64,000 nt of DNA from Sporothrix humicola (taxonomy: Eukaryota; Ascomycota; Sordariomycetes; Ophiostomatales; Ophiostomataceae): contig WNYE01000023.1 in assembly GCA_021396245.1 (NCBI GenBank), positions 62,001 to 126,000 of the forward strand, read 5' to 3'. Positions 55,473 to 64,000 of this stretch are shown piece after piece. The notes below the pieces were generated by a model. It did no database searches. It was given only the letters and a program-made list of their open reading frames with translations, and was not told where the DNA came from. How positions within the stretch are numbered: position 1 is the stretch's first letter; each line of letters opens with the position of its first letter. The translations under genes were made by a program, and so were the position numbers.

Positions 55473-56358
55473 GGTAGAAACTTAACCTGTAGTTTGAATT
55501 GTATTTTGAAATGCTTTTGGGGGGTTCTAAGGGCTTCATCTTCCCTTATTGTTTCCTTTTTTTGGTTGTTTTGTTTTCTTTGTTTGATTTTTCATTTTGA
55601 TCTTCCTTGACATATATTACGATTTACGATGAGATGACACGACTTGCTGAGCCGGGATACACCAGCCAAAATTTGTATGGTTGTCTACGTGCTTACTCTC
55701 TCCTTTTGTTTTGATTTTTCTTGGCCATCATGATTTCTTTGGATATTGCATCTCGTCTTGTTCATGTATAAGGCCACAAAATTATGTAACGAGATACAGA
55801 CTGGCAGCAATGCAATTTTGGAATGGTTGAAAAAAATGAACTTATTTTCCACGCCTTTTCTGTTTGGTTTAGTTGCTATGTTTTGATTTTGGATGCTTTG
55901 GATACTCTGGACACCTTGGATGTTTGGATATCTGGGATGTGATGACTTGTTTACTTCACAACGTCTTTCACCAGCGCACGCCCTCGGTTCTCGACCACCC
56001 ATGTCTACGACCTGATCCATTACTCATTCTTTCATCATCACGGTGACACTGCCTCTGTGTCCTGCATATCGGTTCGACCTCGCGTGCTCTTCCACGTCAC
56101 ACCCCCTGCTCCCTCGCTACGTCCTTCCTGTTTCCAGACCACCAGATTCGTGCAGGTCGCCCGAGCTGAAGGCTTTTTATGGTCTTATCGATTTTATTGC
56201 CTTGTCACCTTGCTCGGCAATGGCTGTTTTCGTACGCCAATACGCCAGTATGCGGTGCGCTGTGGAAGGCAGCCCACACTCATCCACACAACACCATGCT
56301 GGACGTGTTGAACGCTGCCTAAGCGGATTTATCACCCTGTTGCCGACTCGTTGGCTGT

Positions 56359-56361
<3 letters not shown>

Positions 56362-56406
<45 letters not shown>
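56362..56406. repeat. T45 homopolymer followed by A7
   Basis: 45 consecutive T (56362-56406) directly followed by seven A. Exact length should be treated as uncertain because such runs are error-prone in sequencing. A 12-G run lies nearby at 56521-56532. Confidence 0.9.
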
Positions 56407-56413
<7 letters not shown>

Positions 56414-58101
56414 CCCTCCCATTATTATCAAAAAAGTTGTCCACTTGCTTCTGTCTTATTTTCCGGCCCCACGACCAAAAAAAAAGCCTGTACAATCTCA
56501 GCTCCAGGCCTATTTCGGGTGGGGGGGGGGGGTGAATGGGGGTCCAAAAGCGCAAAGGGGAGTTGCAACTCGGAAAGCAGAACACAAACCACAGAGGCGA
56601 CGCAAAAGCAGAACGGTCTCAGATCAGAGGGTACAAGACGGGTCTTAAACAGGGACAAGGAGAGGACGGAAAAGAGTAGGTGTGAGGACGAGTACGTCGT
56701 ACTGTGCAAGAAGATGAAGACAGCGACAAGAGGCGGTGAGATGAGGCGGCTTCGTGTAGGAGGGCAGTGCGAGTGGCATCGGTGGCATCTCACGTTGGCG
56801 TCATGCACATCGTGCAATGGAAGCACACGAGATGGACACGGAGGACGGGCGAGGATGAGGTCTTTTGTTTACTTTTTCTAATGGTTTGTTTTGCGTGCTC
56901 CTATTTTGCTGCTCTCGTTCCCCTTCCCTACCCTGTCCCCTATCTCGTCGCCTTCTATCACTTGTCTGCCGTCTGTTGTCTGTCGGCTGTCTTCTTTCTT
57001 CTTTTTTCCCCCCGAACCATCCCTCCCCCCTTTCGCTTCCTTTTTTTCTTATGGACTTCTTCCTCCCACCACAAATGCCACTGTTACACATTATGTCCCC
57101 GTTCTTCCCCGTCCACCCCATTGCACTTCTCCCACGGCGCACATTTCCCGAGAGCGCTCCACCACACATATGTCCTCTTGTTCGACACAGGACTGTGTAC
57201 GATGCACACCGGCGGAGCGTGCATGTCTTGCATACCGCGCTGCCTGTCTCACCCGCTCCTCGACTCTTCCATTATTCTATTTTTCCACCCTTCCATGACC
57301 CGCGTGGGTTTGGCTTTCCCGAAATCTCGTGCAGCACCTATCTGCAAGGGCTCGCTGCGTTCTCGTCGGGTCATGAGCTCTATTGTTGGCAGATCAGCAC
57401 ACCTGCATACCGACTTACTGACTGATACTGGCAGGACAAGCATTTCATACCCGCATCTCAGCTAGACAGTGGCGGCTGTTCTTGTTCGACGACAGAGTGG
57501 CAAAAACCTCGGTAACAGACCAACCGCAGGCCACGATTCACATTACGGGGGGCAGAGATCACTTGCAAGGTCGCCAGTCGCCGCCTTTACCTCAAAGCAC
57601 ACACCGACGTGAGTCCTAATTCCACCTCGCCATCTACACAGTATTATTTGCATCCCCCGAGACATTATTATTGTTGCCGCGTCTATTGACTCCTATGCCG
57701 TGCTGATCATCCGGAAAATATCCAAATAGGTTCACCAGCCGACGAGCTGGCAAGTGGACGACATGTCATGATGGGAACCCACCTCAGCTGTCCTTGTCCT
57801 CAACGTTTTGATGTTTTGTCATTCATCGAGCATGCCAGTCCGTGGCGTCCGATATTCCAGCCATATTGCTCTTTTACACCTGGGCTAGACGGGCGGACGA
57901 ACCAACGACAGAAAAACCCGACAATCAGACGTACAGACACACGAACCCACGAGCGAACGAGCGAACGAACACAGCGTAAGTCGAGAAGGGCGAAAGGGTG
58001 ATGCAAGATCTCGCCCGGCCTGTTTTTTTATTGTGGGCGGCTGCTGTGCAATCAATGGCATCGATGATCTGTGGACTGTGGCCTGCTCAGGGTACGATCT
58101 G

Positions 58102-58198
58102 NNNNNNNNNNNNNNNNNNNNNNNNNNNNNNNNNNNNNNNNNNNNNNNNNNNNNNNNNNNNNNNNNNNNNNNNNNNNNNNNNNNNNNNNNNNNNNNNN
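58102..58198. other. assembly gap (97 N)
   Basis: Unknown bases; directly abuts a 7-bp tandem repeat, which suggests the array continues into the gap. Confidence 0.99.
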
Positions 58199-58200
58199 CG

Positions 58201-58291
58201 GGTCTCTGGTCTCTGGTCTCTGGTCTCTGGTCTCTGGTCTCTGGTCTCTGGTCTCTGGTCTCTGGTCTCTGGTCTCTGGTCTCTGATCTCT
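58201..58291. repeat. 7-bp tandem repeat (GGTCTCT), truncated by the gap
   Basis: Twelve exact GGTCTCT units (58201-58284) plus one with a single mismatch (GATCTCT). The left end is lost in the N run, so true copy number is unknown. Confidence 0.97.
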
Positions 58292-59234
58292 GGTCTGGTC
58301 CTACAGATCACGGTGGCTGGAAATTGAATTTTCTACGACGCGATATCTGAGCCTAATGGCATGGGAAACACACATCGCGCCTCTCCTCGGTGAAGAGACG
58401 TCTCGTATGGGCACTTGTGCTGTTCCTCCTCATTCATCCGACTGGACATGCTTCGTATTGGTTTGCGGACATGTGGCCGTACAACAAATACAACAAATAT
58501 CGTCCAGTGGACTGATCAGGCTAGACACGGCCGTATGTTCCAGAAGGGCTCGAGAGCAAGTTACACCGGCCGGCCTGACAAAGAGGTGAGTCAGGAACGC
58601 GAGGCTCAAGGGCGCGACAAAAGAAGAAGTAGAAACGGCATCGTCTGTGACGCTGTTTTCGTTTACAACAGCTCAGTTTACAGCCGGTGTTGACAAGAGA
58701 CAGGACAAGAGTGGAAGGCGAAGGACGCCTCTTTCTTCTCTATTTTGTCCTTCTCTTCTACGATGCCCTTTTCCTCTCGTCTTGGCCCCAACTCCGTCCA
58801 CGCTGCTCGAAAGCGTGAAATGCGATAGGCTGCGCGGAGTGAGACATGATCCTAACAAACGGCCGTCTATGGTGCACTCTTTGCCGTTCTTTTCTTTCTT
58901 TTTCTTTCTGTCTTTCCTTCTTTCTTTCTGCCATCGTTGTGGCCAGCAAATCAAGGTCCCGAGAGATGCAGAAACTCAAGGGGAAAGGAAGCAAAGTAAG
59001 ACCACTTTGCTTTCTTTTTTGTTTTCTTCTTCTTTCTTTTTTTCTTTCCTTGCCCGTTCTTTGATGACTGGGCTGGACCTGTCGTTCTATGCGTGTTGTT
59101 TCCTTTTTGCACTCCATCCCTTGCATCGGTTGGGCTGGCGGTTTGATGTTAAATGGCTGGCCATGGCAGTTTGTGATCTCAAAGCCACGGAGAAGCGGTG
59201 AAGCGCCACCGATGTCGCCGGAAAGAGTAGGTCG

Positions 59235-59250
59235 TACTCCGTACTGTGTA
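59235..59250. repeat. TACTCCGTA overlapping TACTGTGTA
   Basis: The two commonest TAC-N3-GTA words overlap by two bases (59235-59243 and 59242-59250), linking the two families physically. Confidence 0.88.
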
Positions 59251-60125
59251 CGTCGAAGACGTTGGCAACAGCAAGTATCAAGGAGCAGTATTTGTTCGTG
59301 GCCTGGACACTCAATATGGTTGCTATCATGGCCGCACTGGTGTTGACAAACATGTTTTCATGCGGCACAAAATAAACACAGCCAACAGTCTAACCAACGA
59401 CGCCACATTTTACACTGTTCGCCTTTCGGTGGTGTTTCTACACGGTATTTGATTTGCAATCATTTTCAATATTTGCCTCTCCCAGTCAGACGCATTACTA
59501 CACAGTAGTCTTCATTGTCACCATCGTGAACTTTGAGGTCGCTTGAGCCTCATTCTCCACTCAACGTTACCCCTTGTCTTTTCTTTTTTTTTTTTCTCTT
59601 TTTTTTCTTTTTTTTCTTCTTCAAAGCTCCTTCTGCGCTCCTCTCAGGGCTCTGTACTTTGCCTCATTTACCTTTTTTGCCTTCTCGCAGTCTCGGCTTC
59701 CTTCGTCCTTGTTCTTCGCCGGCTTCCTTCAAGTTTCTTCGCTTCCATTCCTTCGATGGCCTGCGCTTTGGAATGAGATCGTCGCTGTCTACACAGTAGC
59801 CTCGTTTTCCCTTCGTCCTGATGCATACACCCAGTGGCTTCGTTCTTCCCTTCTCTGTCTTGACATTGCCGGCTGGCAATTCTGGCAAATTCGAAGCAAT
59901 CCTATTACATGGTCGAGACGGTCTTCAATTTGTCTTCAACTCGCTTAGCTTCTAGTCAACATTGCTTTCTCCCCTAAAAAGCTTCTAAAATAAGCGCTTC
60001 CACGAGAGGAGCGCCGATCCCCCCTTTTCCTTGCAAAACCAAAATGGCCCTCTGCAATGGCCGTCTCGTTTCCTCGTTTCCTCATTTCTTCGTTTCCTTT
60101 TTCCTTTGGATTTCTCAGATGTCCT

Positions 60126-60141
60126 TACTGTGTACACAGTA
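60126..60141. repeat. 16-bp perfect palindrome TACTGTGTACACAGTA
   Basis: TACTGTGTA and TACACAGTA share their central two bases to form an exact palindrome in non-coding DNA. Confidence 0.92.
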
Positions 60142-61445
60142 GGTCTCCTTATGCCCCATATCCCCTATTTTTGGTGTTTCTTCTTCCTTCACAAAACATT
60201 CCCAATTTATGCTTGTCGTTCATGCTGTTTTTTATTTTAAGAAACCAGATCAGCGTGTGTCCCACGCTTTGAACCACACTTTGGAGACACACAAGTCAAT
60301 TTTGTGTTTTTATTCGTGCATTGTGTTTTGCGGTTGTCGTGATCTCCTGGTTGTCGTTCCCACTTTCCCTTGAGAGACGTTCATGGAAAAGCGTTTCGTA
60401 GAGTTTCAGCCGATCATAACAGCGCATTAGAAGGGTGTGATATAGGTAGGGGCCGTCAGCACAGCGTGTGTTTCCGGGTTTTGGCTCGGTGGGAGAGCAA
60501 AAATAGATGACAGCAACATGACGATAATACGACTTGTAAGGCGATGATTACGCGGATTACGACAACAAGCGATCATCAGCATACACACGGGGAACTGGAA
60601 ACAAAAGAATCTCGGACAGAAAATGACCAAAAGGACCAGAAAAGAAAAAAAGAAAAAGAAAGAAGAAAAAAAAGGAATACGGATGTGCGCAGCCTTTTTT
60701 CCCCGCCAAGATGAATCTCGCAAGATGACTGCAATCACGGTCTTGTCCGTATGTTTTCAGGTTTTATGGACAGTTTTACGAATCTACTCGTATGGGGAAT
60801 GCCCCAGAGGTGCATTTCTTCAACAAAACTGAGCATGATCAACACGATACGACAAAGGAAGAGAATAGCGGTCGAAATTCAATATGAAGTCCTATTTGCA
60901 TCTGTCATGATGGATCAAATATTTGCTGTGGGCTCCGGCATTTACTAGTATTGCCTTGTCTCTTTGATAACCAGTCGACAGGGTTGTCCTCCTTTTTTTC
61001 TTCATTTCTTCTTCTTCTTCTTCTTCTTCTTTTTTGTTCTTTTTTTTCTTTCGATTGCGCTACTGCGGGCTCTCAGGGGGCTTAAACGTACGCCGTTCTA
61101 TGTATGGAAAAGAACAATACGTGAGGTGAAGGGTGAAGCCAGGTCTTCAACAGACCTGACGCCTAACCCTAACACTTGAATCTTGTCTGTCGTCTGTTTT
61201 CTCTCATCTACTCGTCTCTGGCGCTTGTCCTAGCTTGTCAACTCCACCATGAGAACGGCGGGCCACTTTTAACAGAGTGGGACCTGTCTTTTTCTCTCAC
61301 TTTCTCCTTTTCCCACGCCGATCCTACTTAGGAAACGGCAACAGCAGCGAAATGGGCCAGGGTGTGCGTCCCAGAGGACACGAGGCGGGTTTTGGGACTA
61401 GCGCGCGACTTGAAACCCCCGTAATTCCTGGAGAATGAGATGAGG

Positions 61446-61479
61446 TACGAAGTATTACTTCGTACTTCTGTGCGCACAG
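61446..61479. repeat. inverted repeat plus CTGTGCGCACAG palindrome
   Basis: TACGAAGTA-T-TACTTCGTA (61446-61464) is a 19-bp inverted repeat with a one-base centre. Four bases later comes the exact 12-bp palindrome CTGTGCGCACAG (61468-61479). Confidence 0.9.
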
Positions 61480-64000
61480 TATGTAGTGAAATTCCGTTGA
61501 AAAAACATGGAGAAATTACGAGAATTAGGGGAGTAGGGCGGGCGAAGAAACACACACGTCGTCAGTCAAATTTCTGCTCATTTATGCCTCAGATGGGTGG
61601 ACGGGGGGGTGGGCAGGAACAAAAGAAAAGAAAAGAAAGCCAAGATGAAACCCTGGCAGACGTTTGTTATGCGTTGACGCGAGTGGAGCACGCGAACGGG
61701 CGTCAAAGGATGGCAGGAAGGGGAGGCCAGAGGGAAATATTCACAGAAGAAAAAAAAGAAGAAAAAAAAAGAAGGAAAAAAAAGAAGAGTCGAGAACAAA
61801 TCGAAGGACAATGAAGGCATCCAAAGGCATAGCCAGTTTGGCCAGCATGACGGGGCTTGACAAAAGGACTGAGCGAAAGTGAACAGGACTGCACGAAAAG
61901 TTCCGAAAAAGAACAGCTGCAGAACGCCCAACACTGGCCAACGCTCGTGCCCCAAACAAGACGTCCAAAACGGGCTACTCTTTCATCAAAGGATTGCCAT
62001 GATCGTGATACGGCCGAGGAAGATCCAGTTTGGGTGGCATACGCCGCGACGATGGAGATATTGGGTTTTGGGCTTTGGCGATTGGGTTGAGAGTGTCGAG
62101 ATATCACAGACCCGCTTGATTACCCCAAGATCCAAAGATCGTCAAACGACAAACGCAAAAACGGCAATGGCGTACGGCGTGCCCGAACGCGTTCCTACGC
62201 TGCCACTTTTGGTCGAACTCAAGCATGAGGGACCCAATATCAAAATCGATGCCAGAAATTGGTGCCAGATGGGAGTGGAGGGGTTGGGAGTGCTAATCGT
62301 GATGTTGGAGATGGCGGGAGATGATGGTACTGCCTGTCTTTGCCTTTTCTCTTTTGTTTTTCTTTTTTTCTTCTTTTGTTTTTCTCAATACTTCCTTCAC
62401 TTCGTAACCCCACTTCCAGCGGTGCCAAAATTATGTGCCCTTCCTGTCGTCTTGCACCAGTGTTTCGAGGTGTTTCGATGGCCACTGTTTGATTCTCTCT
62501 CGCGGAGATCGTTGGTTTGTTTCGTGACTCAACCAAGCGCCAGCGCTGTGTGCGTTTTTGATGGTTCCCTCTCCCCCCCTTTTCATTTGTTTTACTGATT
62601 TTTAATGAAGAAACCGTTTCTCCCAGCTGGCCTTCACCTTTGATTGCCTCATTTCGTTGTTCACCGGCTGTCCGTCCATTGGCACCACGTGAAACGCGAC
62701 TTGCGTGTCATTCTCATTCTTTTTGCCTTTTTCATTCTTTTTTTTTCATTCTTTTGTTTTTGTTTTGTGTACGTCGTACTTTAATTTTTGTGAAGCGTTC
62801 TCTTCTTATTCCCTTTCTCTTTTTGATTTTCTCCTGATATTCCCTCCTACTGTGCCCTTTCCTCCATCGATAATCAAAACGCCATGGCATACTGTGTAAA
62901 CGCAGACATGTTTGCTTTTCCCTATTCTCGGTTTCTAGAAGTCGAAAGATCATCGTCCCATTTACCCGGCTGCCCGGCTATCGATGTTTGTACCTGCCTT
63001 CCCATCCTCTCAGCCCTTCCTCAACACATGCCTCACCGTGACTGACTTGTGCCACCTGTCGCCCCTGCTTGTTATTTCTGTGCCCGATGATCCGATCTTC
63101 ACTCGCCAGGCGACTCCTTGCTCGACCACGACGCCTCCCGTCTCCATCCAAAAGTCTACTTGTGTATGCGTATAAGTAGTAATTACGTTGTAGGGTTGTT
63201 GACCTTATTTACCTTGCTCATACACGGTAGTAAGTACTGTGTATTTTGCAAGTCTATCGCAAGTCTATCCTCAGTATCGATGCGTCAAGCAGCATCCATC
63301 CCGTGTCCCCCGGGAACAAAAACAACCCACAGCGGCATGGGCTCTTGCCGTTACAAAAAACGGGGCCTCTGCTAGCGGGCCCGGCCCTGCAATCTGCCAG
63401 GACTCCAGGAGTTTATTTTACACAGTACACAGGCTCGGCAGGGAGACAGGACAGACCTTGTCCAGAAGGAACAGCACAGCGATGCCAGGATGCATCTCGA
63501 CGACATTCCACTTCCTTCCCGCGAATGTGCCCCCTTCCTCCTGCATCCTTCGTCTTTTGTGCCTTGCCACACCCTTTCGTCCTTCTTCACACCATTTACT
63601 CTATCCACACCCTCGTCTCTTCTTTCTCTTGTCCTCGTTTTCTTTTGGGCTGTCGTTTCTCCGTTGCTGTGAGTCCCACTGGCTGCAGGGTTCATATATC
63701 CGAGAAAAGCCCTGCAATGGACTTGTCTGGCCTTGTGCTGGCAAATAACGCTGCCCAAAAAGACGGGCACCATGGGCTGGGAAGAGACGTGAGCAGCCCA
63801 CAGAACAAGCCTCGTTTTCATTCATCGTTTCGATTCCTCCTTTTATGGGATTGCTCGGACCAAATCATGGCTCCGCGCAGCCGATCCACGACGGGAATAA
63901 GAACATCGAAACGGAATACGTCAACAGAAGAGAAAATAAGTTAAGAAGCAAGCATAACATGATTCACATCCGCTGCAGGATTCGTGGAATTGTGACGAAA

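Larger units (their letters stand above)
55473..64000. other. 8.5-kb gene-poor right edge
   Basis: Everything right of the DUF8035 gene. Open frames of up to about 240 codons (56767-57465, 61879-62598 and 63246-63944, plus) are pyrimidine-driven or mixed, with no domain, and are rejected. Contents listed separately: T45 and G12 homopolymers, an assembly gap with a 7-bp satellite, palindromes and many TAC-N3-GTA words. T-rich tracts recur at about 59580-59630, 61000-61050 and 62700-62830. It may be the regulatory region or long leader of a gene beyond 64000. Confidence 0.55.

Noticed and set aside
56767..57465. 232-codon plus-strand frame with hydrophobic stretches
   Set aside because: Hydrophobicity follows from T/C-rich DNA; parallel frames in the same interval are equally open.
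61162..61173. CCTAACCCTAAC, two telomere-type units
   Set aside because: Only two units in mid-window; too short to be a telomere or a convincing interstitial telomeric repeat.
63246..63944. 232-codon plus-strand frame at the right edge
   Set aside because: Overlaps other equally long frames, mixed composition, no domain; could only be judged with sequence beyond the window.

Overview
The window is nuclear DNA of a filamentous ascomycete. The evidence is short introns (about 50-110 nt) with GTAAGT/GTACGT donors and CAG/TAG acceptors, pyrimidine-rich leaders, and fungus-restricted proteins (CBP4, AIM11, a Zn2Cys6 regulator with a fungal-specific regulatory domain, a DUF8035-type protein). The RPL24, NAC-beta and CBP4 sequences look like Sordariomycetes; I cannot place genus or species. 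There is one assembly gap (97 N). I found no rRNA, tRNA, CRISPR array or intact transposon.

Fourteen protein genes are supported, and their exons were joined by hand so that reading frames close. Left to right: a Yap-family bZIP regulator (+, 3277-4886); a CDP-alcohol phosphotransferase of the CPT1/EPT1 type (-, 5662-7198); ribosomal protein L24 (-, 8509-9613), head to head with the tRNA adenosine deaminase TAD1 (+, 10158-11722); the NAC beta subunit (-, 12148-12733); the complex III assembly factor CBP4 (-, 14231-14819); a mucin-like single-pass membrane protein of Mid2 type (+, 18152-19036); a small secreted cysteine protein (+, 20275-21088); a 2642-residue intronless coiled-coil protein (-, 21996-29924); a ten-exon Zn2Cys6 transcription factor with a 13-nt exon (-, 32745-36249); a cytochrome P450 (+, 39564-41120); AIM11 (-, 41590-42327); an MFS sugar transporter (-, 42975-44986); a mitochondrial ABC1/UbiB kinase-like protein (-, 46925-49021); and a 1355-residue Arg/Asp/Glu-rich DUF8035-type protein (+, 51350-55472).

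The first 3.3 kb and the last 8.5 kb have no gene I can support, and other gaps of 2-3.5 kb lie at 14.8-18.1, 29.9-32.7, 36.2-39.6 and 49.0-51.3 kb. These gaps hold most of the unusual structure: microsatellites, minisatellites, homopolymers and a family of 9-bp words of the form TAC-N3-GTA, chiefly TACACAGTA/TACTGTGTA and TACTCCGTA/TACGGAGTA. The words concentrate at 15.3-16.3 kb and 57.6-63.5 kb, sometimes as perfect palindromes.

The genes do not form one pathway. Four concern mitochondria or membrane lipids (CPT1/EPT1, CBP4, AIM11, the ABC1-like protein) and three translation (RPL24, TAD1, NAC-beta). The P450, sugar transporter and regulator sit among housekeeping genes with no biosynthetic backbone enzyme, so I do not call a metabolic cluster. 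I did not find a clearly new multi-gene system; the best candidates for something undescribed are the TAC-N3-GTA words and the uncharacterised large and secreted proteins.
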